Below, one piece after another: positions 16,166 to 24,885 of a stretch of 64,000 bases of DNA. A model generated the notes under the pieces. It did no database searches and was not told the origin of the DNA. It saw nothing but the letters and a program-made list of their open reading frames with translations. A program made the translations under genes and the position numbers. The stretch is from Betaproteobacteria bacterium (GTDB taxonomy: Bacteria > Pseudomonadota > Gammaproteobacteria > Burkholderiales > Usitatibacteraceae), in assembly GCA_016711875.1 (NCBI GenBank), contig JADJSD010000001.1, forward strand, positions 310,001-374,000, read 5' to 3'. How positions within the stretch are numbered: position 1 is the first letter of the stretch; the number at the start of each line of letters is the position of its first letter.

Positions 16166-16543
16166 GTGGGCGCGCCCCGGCACCGCGTCGCGCCGGCGAA
16201 ACTTCGCATCGAGTTCGGGTCCGAGATCGCCATGGGACCCGGCAAGGCCGCACTGCTCGAGGCCATCGCCGAGACGGGCTCGATCGCCGCGGCCGCCAAG
16301 CGCTTCGGCATGTCCTACCGCCGTGCCTGGCTCCTCGTGGACACCATGAACCGCTGCTTCCGCGAGCCGGTCGTCGCGGCGGGCACGGGCGGCTCCGGCG
16401 GCGGCGGCGCCGTCGTGACCGCCTTCGGCCTCGACGTGGTGTCCCGCTACCGCGAACTCGAATCGGCCGCGCGCGCGGCGCTCGAGGCGCCGGTGGCTTC
16501 CTTCGCCGAGCTGCTCGCCCAGGCCCCGTCGAAGCGTCCGTAG
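16166..16543 (+). CDS. ModE-type winged-helix regulator (DNA-binding domain only)
   Basis: 125-residue protein matching the N-terminal domain of ModE: GPGKAALLEAIAETGSIAAA, then the helix-turn-helix AKRFGMSYRRAWLLVDTMNR and the wing. The C-terminal molybdate-binding (MopI/TOBE) domains of E. coli ModE are missing, as in many short homologues, so the effector is not evident. The start is GTG at 16166, chosen because family members begin with the LRIEFG strand; ATG at 16231 would cut into the domain. It lies just upstream of a ModE-like operator and modABC and probably regulates them. Confidence 0.85.
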   Translation: MGAPRHRVAPAKLRIEFGSEIAMGPGKAALLEAIAETGSIAAAAKRFGMSYRRAWLLVDTMNRCFREPVVAAGTGGSGGGGAVVTAFGLDVVSRYRELESAARAALEAPVASFAELLAQAPSKRP

Positions 16544-16558
16544 GGCCCATTGCCGTTT

Positions 16559-16582
16559 CGTTATATCCGGCCGTATATTACG
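16559..16582 (+). promoter_or_regulatory. ModE-like operator upstream of modA
   Basis: CGTTATAT (16559-16566) and ATATTACG (16575-16582) form an imperfect palindrome (7 of 8 positions) with an 8-base spacer. This resembles the ModE box half-sites CGTTATAT/ATATAACG known from E. coli. It ends 28 bases before the modA ATG, where it could block the promoter when molybdate is plentiful. Binding by the adjacent ModE-type protein is inferred. Confidence 0.72.
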
Positions 16583-16610
16583 CAGTCCCCCGCCTCCGGA
16601 GCCTTACGCC

Positions 16611-17390
16611 ATGCGCCCGATCCGCCGCCTCGCCGCCGCCCTCCTGCTCGGCCTCGCGCCCGCGCTCGCGGCCGCCCAGGCCGTGCCCGCGCCCCAGGAG
16701 CTCACGGTGCTCGCCGCCGCGAGCCTGAAGGGCCCACTCGACGGCATCGCCGCCGACTTCGAGAAGTCCTCCGGCATCAAGGTGCGCCTCTCCTTCGCCG
16801 CGAGCTCGGCGCTCGCCCGCCAGATCGAATCGGGCGTGCCGGCGGGCCTGTTCATCTCCGCGGACCTCGACTGGATGGATTTCGCCGAGAAGACCGGCCG
16901 TCTCGCCCCCGGCACCCGCGGCAACCTGCTCACGAACGAACTCGTGCTCATCGCGCCGAAGGACAGCAAGGTGGAACTGAAGATCGCCCCGGGCTTCCCG
17001 ATCGGCACGGCGCTCGGCAGCGGCCGCCTCGCGCTCGCGCAGCCCGACAGCGTCCCCGCCGGCAAGTACGCGAAAGCCGCGTTCACGAAGCTGGGCGTGT
17101 GGGCGGACGTCGAGAAGCGCTACGCCGGCGCCGAGAGCGTGCGGGCCGCGCTCGCGTTCGTCGCGCGCGGCGAGGCGCCGCTGGGCGTCGTCTACCGAAC
17201 GGATGCCAACGCCGAACCGGCCGTGAGGATCGTCGACGTCTTCCCTGCCGATTCCCACCCGCCCGTCATCTATCCCTTCGCCGCGATCAAGGGGCCCCAG
17301 GAAGAACCCGCCCGGCGCTTCCAGGCCTGGCTTCGCGGCCCGGCTTCACGCCTCACCTGGGGCACGGCCGGCTTCAGGCCGGCCCGCTGA
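16611..17390 (+). CDS. modA: molybdate ABC transporter substrate-binding protein
   Basis: Periplasmic oxyanion-binding protein (259 aa) with a signal peptide ending near AAAQA (residue 23). The ModA signature LTVLAAASLKGPLDGIAADF is followed by the ligand-contact FAASSALARQIESGVPAGLF, and the domain closes with AQPDSVPAGKYAK. The C-terminus FQAWLRGPASRLTWGTAGF ends slightly differently from E. coli ModA. It is the first gene of modABC, behind the ModE-like operator, and is followed by modB after 12 bases. Molybdate is the expected ligand; tungstate would also fit. Confidence 0.95.
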   Translation: MRPIRRLAAALLLGLAPALAAAQAVPAPQELTVLAAASLKGPLDGIAADFEKSSGIKVRLSFAASSALARQIESGVPAGLFISADLDWMDFAEKTGRLAPGTRGNLLTNELVLIAPKDSKVELKIAPGFPIGTALGSGRLALAQPDSVPAGKYAKAAFTKLGVWADVEKRYAGAESVRAALAFVARGEAPLGVVYRTDANAEPAVRIVDVFPADSHPPVIYPFAAIKGPQEEPARRFQAWLRGPASRLTWGTAGFRPAR

Positions 17391-17402
17391 CCTTATCTCC
17401 CC

Positions 17403-18089
17403 GTGGAAGGGCTCGGCGTCGACGTCGCGCAGGTCATCGGCCTCAGCCTGAAAGTCGCGTTCTGGAGCGTCGTCGTGAGCCTGCCGCCGGCCATGGCGGT
17501 GGCGTGGGTCCTCGCGCGGCGGGAATTCCCCGGCAAGGTGCTCGTCGACGCGGTGGTGCACCTGCCGCTCGTCCTGCCGCCGGTCGTGGTGGGCTTCGGG
17601 CTGCTCCTGCTCCTCGGCCGGCAAGGTCCCCTGGGCTCCCTTCTCGAGCCGATCGGCATCACGTTCGCCTTCAAGTGGACCGGCGCGGCGCTCGCCGCGG
17701 CCGTCATGGGATTCCCGCTCCTGGTGCGCGCGCTGCGGCTGTCGCTCGAGGCGATGGACGCAAGGCTCGAGTGGGCGGCCCGCACGCTGGGCGCGGGGCC
17801 ATGGCGGGTCTTCTTCACCGTCACGCTTCCGCTCATCCTGCCCGGGGTCGTGACGGGGGTGCTGCTTTCCTTCGCGCGGAGCCTGGGCGAATTCGGCGCG
17901 ACGATCACCTTCGTCTCCAACATCCCTGGAGAGACGCAGACGCTGCCGCTCGCCATCTACTCGGCCACGCAGGTCCCGGGCGGCGAGAAGGCGGCCCTCG
18001 CCCTGTCGGGCATCTCGGTCGTCCTCGCCCTCGCGGCCCTGGCCGGCTCCGAATGGCTCGCCCGGCGCGCGAAGCGGGGCGCGCCATGA
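17403..18089 (+). CDS. modB: molybdate ABC transporter permease
   Basis: Inner-membrane permease (228 aa) with about five helices and the binding-protein-dependent transport motif EWAARTLGAGPWRVFFTVTL, which docks to ModC. The sequence SLGEFGATITFVSNIPGETQ is characteristic of ModB. The start is GTG at 17403; the stop overlaps modC as ATGA, which indicates coupling. It is of normal length. Confidence 0.96.
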   Translation: MEGLGVDVAQVIGLSLKVAFWSVVVSLPPAMAVAWVLARREFPGKVLVDAVVHLPLVLPPVVVGFGLLLLLGRQGPLGSLLEPIGITFAFKWTGAALAAAVMGFPLLVRALRLSLEAMDARLEWAARTLGAGPWRVFFTVTLPLILPGVVTGVLLSFARSLGEFGATITFVSNIPGETQTLPLAIYSATQVPGGEKAALALSGISVVLALAALAGSEWLARRAKRGAP

Positions 18090-19174
18090 TCGAGGCCCGG
18101 CTGGAGCTGCGCCGCGGGACGTTCACGGTGCGCGCGGAGTTCGCGACGGACGCGGCCGTGGTCTCGCTCTTCGGCCGCTCGGGGTCGGGAAAGACCTCCA
18201 TCGTGAAGGCGCTCGCCGGGCTCGTCGAACCCGCCAGCGGGCTCATTCGCGTGAACGGCACGACGATCTTCGACTCGGCATCGGGCGTGAACCTGCCGCC
18301 GGAGCGAAGGCGCATCGGCTACGTGTTCCAGGACGCGCTGCTTTTCCCGCACCTCACCGTGCGCGGGAACCTCGAGTACGGCGAACGACTCACTCCTCCC
18401 GCCGAGCGCTACGTGGACCGCCGGCAGGTGATCGAACTGCTGGGACTTGCCGCTCTCGAAGAGCGCCGTATCGAGAATCTTTCCGGGGGCGAGCGCCAGC
18501 GCGTCGCCATCGGCCGGGCCCTGCTCGCGAGCCCGCGCCTTCTTCTCATGGACGAACCGCTCGCCGCGCTCGACAGCACGAGGAAGAGCGAGATCCTCGC
18601 GTACGTGGAGATCCTGCGCGACGAGTTGAAGATCCCCATCGTCTACGTGAGCCACTCGATCGAGGAGGTGACGCGCGTGGCGGACCACCTCGTGCTCGTG
18701 GCGGACGGACTCACGGTCGCCTCGGGCCCGCTCACGGAAATCATGGGGCGCGTGGATCTCGAGCCGTACCTCGGACGGTTCCAGTCCGGTGCCGTCATCG
18801 AGGCGCGCGTGGCGCGGCACGACGAGAGCGACGGCCTCACGACGCTCGCCTTCGACGGCGGCGAGTTCCTGGTGCCCGTGGTCGATGCGCTGCCGGGCGA
18901 GCCGGTGAAGATCCGCGTCCGCGCCCGCGACGTCGCCCTCGCCCTCGTGCCGCCGGCGGACACGAGCTTTCTCAACATCCTCGAGGGGCGCGTGACGGCG
19001 ATCTCCGACCGGCCCGGGCCTTTGGTGGACGTCACCCTGTCCGTGGGCACGGCGACGATCGTCTCCCGCCTCTCGCGCCGATCCAGCGAGCGGCTCGGCC
19101 TCGCGCCGGGCATGAAGGCGTACGCGCTCGTGAAGGCCGTCGCGCTCGACCGGCACGCTGTCGGCTTCGCGTAG
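18086..19174 (+). CDS. modC: molybdate ABC transporter ATP-binding protein
   Basis: ATPase of the ModABC importer (362 aa). The nucleotide-binding domain has Walker A GRSGSGKTS near residue 33, the signature LSGGERQRVAIGRALL, Walker B LLLMDEPLAALD, and the switch histidine in YVSHSIEEV. Residues about 290-360 form the TOBE domain (FLNILEGRVTAI), which binds oxyanion in homologues and can mediate inhibition by excess molybdate. It overlaps modB by four bases and ends the operon. Confidence 0.97.
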   Translation: MIEARLELRRGTFTVRAEFATDAAVVSLFGRSGSGKTSIVKALAGLVEPASGLIRVNGTTIFDSASGVNLPPERRRIGYVFQDALLFPHLTVRGNLEYGERLTPPAERYVDRRQVIELLGLAALEERRIENLSGGERQRVAIGRALLASPRLLLMDEPLAALDSTRKSEILAYVEILRDELKIPIVYVSHSIEEVTRVADHLVLVADGLTVASGPLTEIMGRVDLEPYLGRFQSGAVIEARVARHDESDGLTTLAFDGGEFLVPVVDALPGEPVKIRVRARDVALALVPPADTSFLNILEGRVTAISDRPGPLVDVTLSVGTATIVSRLSRRSSERLGLAPGMKAYALVKAVALDRHAVGFA

Positions 19175-19230
19175 TCCGGCATCACCGTTCATATTTCCGC
19201 GCGGCACCTGCGGTGCGAGTATCGGCAGGC

Positions 19231-20113
19231 ATGAACCTGCGCCATCTCGCCTTTCTCGTCGCCCTCGCCCGCGAACAGCACTTCGGCCGGGCCGCACGCA
19301 CGTGCCACGTCACCCAACCGACGCTGTCCGAGGCCATCCGCGGCCTGGAGGATTCGCTGGGCGCCCCGCTCGTCGTGCGTCGCGCGCAGCGATTCGAGTC
19401 GCTGACGCCGGAGGGGGCTGCGTGTCGTCGACTGGGCGCGCCGCATCCTGGCCGACGTAGCGTCCCTCAGGCAGTCGCTCGGCGAACTGCGCGCGACGCT
19501 CGAGGGAGAATTGCGGCTCGGCGCGATTCCGACGGTCGAACCTCTCATCGCGACGCTCACGGGCGCCTTCGCCGACCGGCACCCGGCGGTGACCGTCAGC
19601 GTGCAGTCCCTCACGGCCGACGAGATCGTGCGGGGGCTCGCCGAACACACGCTCGACGCGGGATTCTCCTACGTGACCGATGCGCCGGGCGGCCTGCGCA
19701 CCTACCCGCTCTACGCCGAGACTTACACTCTGGTTGGAGCTCCCGCGCTCCTGCCGGCCCGCCGGTCGATCACCTGGGCCCGGGCGGCGGCCTATCCGCT
19801 GTGTCTCCTCACGCGGGACATGCAGAACCGGCGCCTCATCGACGGTCATTTCGCCGCCGCGGGCGCCCGCCCCGAGGTGCTCGCCGAGAGCGACTCCCTG
19901 CTGGGCGTTCTGAGCCACGTCCGGTCCGGACGCTGGTGCGCCATCCTCCCCCGCGCGGTGCTTCCGTTCGTGCCCGGCCTTCGCAGCCTGCCGCTTCGCG
20001 AGCCCGAGATCGCGCACCCCGTCGGCCTGCTGGTCGCGGCGCGCGAGCCGGCCGGCGCCCTCGCCCGAGCCCTTCTCGAAGTGGCACGGCAAGTACGGCT
20101 GGGCGAGACTTGA
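19231..20113 (+). CDS. LysR-family regulator, reading frame interrupted
   Basis: LysR-type transcription factor broken by a single-base shift. The first frame (from ATG 19231) encodes the helix-turn-helix: FGRAARTCHVTQPTLSEAIR and ...LTPEG. The second frame resumes as LRVVDWARRILADVASLRQS and then the effector domain, GELRLGAIPTVEPLIATL, to the stop at 20113. The break is at GGGGG 19413-19417, where four Gs would restore a 293-residue protein. It resembles LysR proteins next to formate dehydrogenase genes, and it precedes an aldehyde dehydrogenase in the same direction. Target genes are not known. Confidence 0.8.
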
Positions 20114-20130
20114 TCGGAAGCGCCGATCAA
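20110..20130 (+). repeat. perfect inverted repeat after the LysR gene
   Basis: TTGATCGG and CCGATCAA pair perfectly around a five-base loop, and the left arm includes the LysR stop codon. No T tract follows, so it is a weak terminator at best. It could instead be a regulator site 78 bases before the aldehyde dehydrogenase ATG. Confidence 0.5.
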
Positions 20131-20207
20131 ACCGGCGACCGAATCGATTGGCGCCGGGCGTGCAGCGCCGGCAAGAATGCGCTCCGACCCCCACGCCGGA
20201 GCGATTC

Positions 20208-21665
20208 ATGGACCGACTTCCCCTCATCCACCACCGCCTGCTGATCGACGGGGAGCGCTTGCCGGCCGCCGAGGGCCGCACGCACGAGACGTTCAATCCC
20301 GCGACCGAGGAACTCCTCGCCCAGTTCGCCCTGGCGGACGCTTCCGACGTGGACCTCGCCGTGCGCGCCGCGCGCCGCGCGCTCGAGGCGGGCCCGTGGA
20401 GCCGCGCCACCGGTGCGGAACGCGCGCGAGTACTGAACCGCCTCGCGGACCTGCTCGAACGCGAGCGGGAGGATCTCGTGCTCCTGGAGAGCCTCGACGC
20501 GGGCAAGCCCCTCGCCGCGACGCGCCGCCAGGACCTTCCCGCGGCGATCGAGTGCCTGCGTTATTACGCGGGCTGGGCCGACAAGCTCGCGGGCGAGGTC
20601 GTGCCGGCGCGTCCCGGCGCGCTCACCTACGTGCGACGCGAGCCCGTGGGCGTGGTCGCCGCCATCGTGCCGTGGAATTTTCCCCTGATGAACGCGGTCT
20701 GGAAAATCGCGCCGGCGCTCGCCTGCGGCTGCACCGTGGTGCTCAAGCCCGCCGAACTCACGCCGCTATCGGCATTGCGCCTGGGCGAACTCGCCCTCGA
20801 GGCCGGCCTTCCGGCGGGCGTCCTCAACGTCATTCCCGGGCTGGGCACGGAGGCGGGGCAGGCACTGGTCGAACATCCCGGCGTGGACAAGATCGCCTTC
20901 ACCGGCTCGCCGGCGGTCGGCAAGCGGATCATGGCGACGGCGGCGGCACGCTGCGCCAAGGTGAGTCTCGAACTGGGCGGCAAGTCGGCCAGCATCGTGC
21001 TCGCAGACGCCGACTTCGAGGCTGCGGTGCGGGCAAGCGCCTCGGGCATCTTCTTCAATGCGGGCCAGGTGTGCTCGGCCGGCTCGCGCCTGTTCGTGCA
21101 TCGCCGCATCCACGATTCGTTCATCGATGCGCTCTCCCGCCGGGCAGGCCGCCTCCGGATGGGCGACACCCGCCATGCGGCGACGACGCTCGGCCCCCTG
21201 ATCTCGCGTGCCCAGCAGCAACGGGTGCTCGCCTACGTTGAAGCGGGCACGGCGGAAGGGGCGCAGTGCATCCAGCCGCCTGGTGAGGTCCCCACGCAGG
21301 GCTTCTTCGTCCCGCCGACGATCTTCGCGGGCGCCCGCAACGACATGCGCATCGCCCGCGAGGAGATCTTCGGGCCGGTGGCGACGGTCATCCCCTTCGA
21401 CGATGCGGAGGAAGCCGTGGCGATGGCCAACGACAGCGCCTACAGTCTCGCCGCCGGGCTGTGGACAAGGGACGTCTGCGTGGCCCATGCCCTCGCCCAT
21501 CGACTGCGAGCCGGCACGGTGTGGGTCAACACGTTCGGACCGACGAGCTCGCAGCTACCCTGGGGCGGACTGGGCGGCGATTCCGGCGTGGGACGCGACC
21601 TCGGGCGCTCGGCGCTCGACGCGTACACGGAGCCCCGCGTCGTCTGGCTCCAGCTCTCGCCCTGA
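20208..21665 (+). CDS. NAD(P)-dependent aldehyde dehydrogenase
   Basis: 485-residue member of the aldehyde dehydrogenase superfamily, oxidising an aldehyde to its acid. Motifs in order are VPWNFPLMNAVWKIAPALA (cofactor-binding Asn), KPAELTPLSAL, FTGSPAVGKRI, the general-base Glu in LELGGKSASIV, the catalytic Cys in FFNAGQVCSAGSRLF, and EEIFGPVATVIPF. The ATG at 20208 has GGAG eight bases upstream. It is closest to the betaine-/phenylacetaldehyde-type group, but the substrate cannot be decided. It follows the broken LysR gene and converges on the regulator at 21684. Confidence 0.93.
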   Translation: MDRLPLIHHRLLIDGERLPAAEGRTHETFNPATEELLAQFALADASDVDLAVRAARRALEAGPWSRATGAERARVLNRLADLLEREREDLVLLESLDAGKPLAATRRQDLPAAIECLRYYAGWADKLAGEVVPARPGALTYVRREPVGVVAAIVPWNFPLMNAVWKIAPALACGCTVVLKPAELTPLSALRLGELALEAGLPAGVLNVIPGLGTEAGQALVEHPGVDKIAFTGSPAVGKRIMATAAARCAKVSLELGGKSASIVLADADFEAAVRASASGIFFNAGQVCSAGSRLFVHRRIHDSFIDALSRRAGRLRMGDTRHAATTLGPLISRAQQQRVLAYVEAGTAEGAQCIQPPGEVPTQGFFVPPTIFAGARNDMRIAREEIFGPVATVIPFDDAEEAVAMANDSAYSLAAGLWTRDVCVAHALAHRLRAGTVWVNTFGPTSSQLPWGGLGGDSGVGRDLGRSALDAYTEPRVVWLQLSP

Positions 21666-21666
21666 A

Positions 21667-21682
21667 CGGCGGCAGGCCGCCG
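21667..21682. terminator. possible bidirectional hairpin between convergent genes
   Basis: CGGCGG and CCGCCG pair around a four-base loop in the 18 bases between the aldehyde dehydrogenase stop and the stop of the converging regulator. There is no T run on either side, so terminator activity is uncertain. Confidence 0.3.
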
Positions 21683-21683
21683 A

Positions 21684-22616
21684 TCAACCGGGGTTCGGGT
21701 CGTTCCAGGTCACCCTGCCGCAACCGGCCACGTCGTAGCCGCCCAGCGCCCGCGCCTTCTCGGCGAAACGCTTGCCCCGTGCGAACGCGAACAGCCCGAG
21801 CAGCGGCGGCTCGAACCAGGCAGCCCGGGAGAGGGCCAGGTCGAGTCGTTCGACAATGAGCGGCACGAAATCGAGCCCCAGCAGCACGGCCGCCGCCCTC
21901 GCACCCAGGCCCGCATCCGCCTCGCCAGACTTCACGCTGGCGGCGAGGTCGCCTTCCCCCATGGCCGCGGGGCCGAAGCGCAGCCTGCGGCGATCGATCC
22001 CCTCTCTCGCAAGGAGTCGTTCGAGCAGCACGGCGCTCCCGGCGCCCGGCTGCCGGGCCGCCACGGTGACGCCCCGGCGCCCAAGATCGGCCACCGAGCG
22101 GATCTTCTTCGGGTTGCCGCGCGCCACGAGAAGGCCCTGTTCGCGCTTCGCCCATTCCACGAGCGCACAGTTCTTTCCGGCCAGGAGCCCATCGGCTTCG
22201 TCGCGATTGAAGTCCGAGAGGTCCGCCGACGGCAGGTGCGCCAACGCCGCGCTCACCTCGCCGCGCGCCAGGCGTTCGAGGCCGTCCGTGCTGCCCTGCG
22301 TGAGGAGGGCAAGGCCGCAGCGAGATTCGCGCACGGCCCACTCGAGCAGCGGGTCGTGACTGCCGGAGACGAGCGGCGGCGGAAGTCCCCGGGAGGGGGC
22401 CGAGCCCCCGGAACGCCGGGCGAGCCACGCCTCCACCTCCGGCAGGTCGAATAGGAGCTTTCCCCCGGCGCGCCGGTGCGGCAGTCCTTTCCTCGCCACG
22501 AGGTCGTAGACGGTGCGCGTGCCCAGGCGCAGGTGGCCCGCGACCTCCGCCACCGTGAGGTGGACGGGAGTCGCGGCGGGGGCTTTCCGGTCGGTGGTCA
22601 AGGCGGCCTTTCCCAT
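21684..22616 (-). CDS. one-component regulator: excisionase-type HTH plus PBP-like domain
   Basis: About 310 residues. Residues about 20-70 form a MerR/excisionase-type helix-turn-helix (LTVAEVAGHLRLGTRTVYDL ... LFDLPEVEAWL). The rest is a PBP-like sensor domain of the kind found in molybdate/tungstate regulators, with QGLLVARGNPKKIRSVADLG and GAGSAVLLERLLAREGIDR. It is divergent from tupBCA, only 20 bases away, and probably controls it in response to tungstate or molybdate. ATG at 22616 is used; TTG at 22619 or 22655 would lengthen it into the tupB start. No clear ribosome site is seen. Confidence 0.85.
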   Translation of the reverse strand: MGKAALTTDRKAPAATPVHLTVAEVAGHLRLGTRTVYDLVARKGLPHRRAGGKLLFDLPEVEAWLARRSGGSAPSRGLPPPLVSGSHDPLLEWAVRESRCGLALLTQGSTDGLERLARGEVSAALAHLPSADLSDFNRDEADGLLAGKNCALVEWAKREQGLLVARGNPKKIRSVADLGRRGVTVAARQPGAGSAVLLERLLAREGIDRRRLRFGPAAMGEGDLAASVKSGEADAGLGARAAAVLLGLDFVPLIVERLDLALSRAAWFEPPLLGLFAFARGKRFAEKARALGGYDVAGCGRVTWNDPNPG

Positions 22617-22632
22617 CAATTTGGTAAAATTG
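22617..22632. promoter_or_regulatory. inverted repeat in the tup/regulator intergenic gap
   Basis: CAATTT and AAATTG pair perfectly around GGTA within the 20-base gap between two divergent start codons. Being the only AT-rich stretch here, it is a plausible operator for the flanking excisionase-type regulator, and perhaps part of overlapping promoters. Confidence 0.45.
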
Positions 22633-22636
22633 CGAC

Positions 22637-23341
22637 ATGTTTGAAATTTTTGCAAGCCTGAAGCTCGCCCTGGACCTCATGGCGAACGGCAACGCCGAAT
22701 TCGTGCGCGTCGTCGCCCTGTCGCTGGAGCTCTCGCTCGCCGCCGCCGTGCTCGGCTCGGCGATCGGCCTGCCGCTGGGCGCGATCGTGGCCATCGGCCG
22801 CTTTCCCGGCCGCCGCTCGCTCATCGTGGCCCTCAATGCCCTGCTGGGCCTGCCCTCCGTCGTCGTCGGCCTGGTCGTGTACCTGATGCTCTCGCGGGCC
22901 GGGCCCCTCGGCTCGTGGGGCCTCCTCTTCACGCCCGGCGCGATCGTCATCGCCCAGACCGTACTCGTGATCCCCATCGTGGCGGCGCTCGCCCGGCAGG
23001 TGGTCGAGGACGCCTGGAACGAGTACGCCGAGCAACTGCGCTCCCTCGGCGTCGGAACGGGCCGGGCCGTCCGCACGCTGCTGTGGGACACGCGCTTCTC
23101 GCTCCTCACCGTGGCTCTCGCCGGCTTCGGCCGCGCCGCGAGCGAGGTGGGCGCGGTGATGATCGTCGGCGGCAACATCGACGGCGTGACGCGCGTGATG
23201 ACCACCGCCATCGCGCTCGAGACGAGCAAAGGCGACCTGCCCCTCGCCCTCGCGCTCGGCATCGTGCTGATCCTCGTGGTGCTCGCGGTGAACGCCGGGG
23301 CCTACGCCATCCGCGAGTGGAGCGCGATACGCCATGGCTGA
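22637..23341 (+). CDS. tupB: tungstate ABC transporter permease
   Basis: 234-residue permease with five or six membrane helices and the coupling motif EQLRSLGVGTGRAVRTLLWD. The ending FGRAASEVGAVMIVGGNID is characteristic of the tungstate-type (TupB) permeases. The ATG at 22637 lies just after the putative operator. The gene overlaps tupC by eight bases. Assignment to tungstate rests on tupA downstream, since permease sequence alone does not define the ligand. Confidence 0.92.
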   Translation: MFEIFASLKLALDLMANGNAEFVRVVALSLELSLAAAVLGSAIGLPLGAIVAIGRFPGRRSLIVALNALLGLPSVVVGLVVYLMLSRAGPLGSWGLLFTPGAIVIAQTVLVIPIVAALARQVVEDAWNEYAEQLRSLGVGTGRAVRTLLWDTRFSLLTVALAGFGRAASEVGAVMIVGGNIDGVTRVMTTAIALETSKGDLPLALALGIVLILVVLAVNAGAYAIREWSAIRHG

Positions 23342-24047
23342 GCGACCCGCCGCCTTGCTTCGCGCGCGGGACCTGACGGTCGTCCTCGGCGGCGTCACCG
23401 TGCTCGACCGGCTATCGCTCGAGATCCTGCCCGGGCTTCGCACCGTCGTCCTGGGCGCCAACGGCGCGGGCAAGAGCGTCACGCTCCGCGCCCTGCACGG
23501 GCTCGTCCCGCCCGCTTCCGGCACCGTCGAATGGCAGGGCGGCCGCGCGCCGCGCCAGGCCATGGTGTTCCAGAGACCCGTGATGCTCCGGCGCTCCGCG
23601 CTCGCCAACGTCGCGTACGGCCTTGCCGTGAACGGCGTCGATGGCGAGGCCCGCGATCGCCGCGCCCGCGAGGCGATCGCCAAGGTCGGGCTCGAGGCGA
23701 TCGCGCACCGGCCCGCCCGCGTCCTCTCCGGCGGCGAGCAGCAGCGCCTCGCACTCGCCCGCGCCTGGGCGCTCGAGCCGGCCATCCTGTTCCTCGACGA
23801 ACCCACGGCCAGCCTGGACCCGGGCGCCGCCGGCGAGGTCGAGCGCATCGTCGCGGCCATCGCGGCCGAGGGCAAACGCATCGTCATGACCACGCACAAC
23901 CTCGGCCAGGCCCGTCGCCTCGCCGACGAGATCGTCTTCATCCACCAGGGGCGCGTCGCCGAGCAAACGCCGGCCGACCGCTTCTTCGCCGAACCGCAGT
24001 CGCAGCACGCCCGTGCCTTCCTCAAAGGAGAATTGCCTTGGACCTGA
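23334..24047 (+). CDS. tupC: tungstate ABC transporter ATP-binding protein
   Basis: 237-residue ATPase. Walker A is GANGAGKSV near residue 40, the signature is LSGGEQQRLALARAWAL, Walker B is ILFLDEPTASLD, and the switch histidine is in MTTHNLGQARR. It lacks the TOBE extension seen in modC, as TupC proteins do. It overlaps tupB at its start and tupA at its end, so the three genes are tightly coupled. Confidence 0.94.
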   Translation: MAERPAALLRARDLTVVLGGVTVLDRLSLEILPGLRTVVLGANGAGKSVTLRALHGLVPPASGTVEWQGGRAPRQAMVFQRPVMLRRSALANVAYGLAVNGVDGEARDRRAREAIAKVGLEAIAHRPARVLSGGEQQRLALARAWALEPAILFLDEPTASLDPGAAGEVERIVAAIAAEGKRIVMTTHNLGQARRLADEIVFIHQGRVAEQTPADRFFAEPQSQHARAFLKGELPWT

Positions 24048-24883
24048 ACATCGCCATGAACTTCCGGCGCCTCGCCGTCACCTGGATGGCCGCCGCCGTC
24101 GCCGCCTCGACGATCCTCGCCGTCAAGGACGCCAACGCGCAGGAGACCTTCATCACCGTCGCCTCGACCACCTCCACGGAACAGTCGGGCCTCTTCAAGC
24201 AGCTCCTGCCGGAATTCAAGAAGGCGACAGGCATCGAGGCCCGCGTGGTCGCGCTCGGCACCGGACAGGCCCTCGACATGGGCCGCCGCGGCGACGCCGA
24301 CGTGGTGTTCGTGCACGACAAGGTGGCCGAGGAGAAATTCGTCGCCGACGGCTTCGGCGTGAAGCGCCTCGAGGTGATGTACAACGACTTCATCGTCGTG
24401 GGCCCGAAGGCGGATCCTGCCGCCGCGAAGGGCAAGGACATCCTCGCGGCGCTGAAGAAGATCGAGGCGTCCAAGGCGCCGTTCGCCTCGCGCGCCGACA
24501 AGAGCGGCACGCACGCCGCCGAGCTTCGCTACTGGAAGGCGGCCGGCATCGAGAAGCCCCAGGGCGCCTGGTACCGCGAAACGGGCTCGGGCATGGGCCC
24601 CACGCTCAACACCGCGTCCGCGATGAACGCCTACGCGCTCACGGACCGCGGCACCTGGCTTTCCTTCAAGAACCGCGGCGAACTCGTCATCGTGGTCGAA
24701 GGCGACCAGCGCCTCTTCAACCAGTACGGCGTGATGCTCGTGAACCCGGCGAAGCACGCGCACGTGAAGAAGGAAGCCGGCCAGAAGTTCGTCGACTGGG
24801 TCGTCTCGCCCGCGGGCCAGGCCGCCATCGCCGCGTACAAGATCGACGGCGAGCAGCTCTTCTTCCCGAACGCCAAGCCTTGA
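24038..24883 (+). CDS. tupA: tungstate ABC transporter substrate-binding protein
   Basis: 281-residue periplasmic protein with signal peptide (cleavage near DANAQ). The oxyanion-binding motif TVASTTSTEQSGLFKQLLP is the TupA signature, with VALGTGQALDMGRRGDADVV and SRADKSGTHAAELRYW as further ligand loops. TTG at 24038 is chosen because AAGGAG ends seven bases before it, inside the tupC end; an in-frame ATG at 24056 lacks a ribosome site. TupA proteins characterised in other bacteria bind tungstate far more tightly than molybdate. Confidence 0.94.
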   Translation: MDLNIAMNFRRLAVTWMAAAVAASTILAVKDANAQETFITVASTTSTEQSGLFKQLLPEFKKATGIEARVVALGTGQALDMGRRGDADVVFVHDKVAEEKFVADGFGVKRLEVMYNDFIVVGPKADPAAAKGKDILAALKKIEASKAPFASRADKSGTHAAELRYWKAAGIEKPQGAWYRETGSGMGPTLNTASAMNAYALTDRGTWLSFKNRGELVIVVEGDQRLFNQYGVMLVNPAKHAHVKKEAGQKFVDWVVSPAGQAAIAAYKIDGEQLFFPNAKP

Positions 24884-24885
24884 GC

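Noticed and set aside
16559..16582. Palindrome before modA as a Moco riboswitch
   Set aside because: The region is only about 50 bases long and AT-rich, without the paired stems of a riboswitch; a protein operator is the simpler reading.
22617..22655. Longer N-terminus of the excisionase-type regulator from TTG 22655
   Set aside because: It would run into the tupB coding start and adds sequence unlike the family; ATG 22616 fits better.
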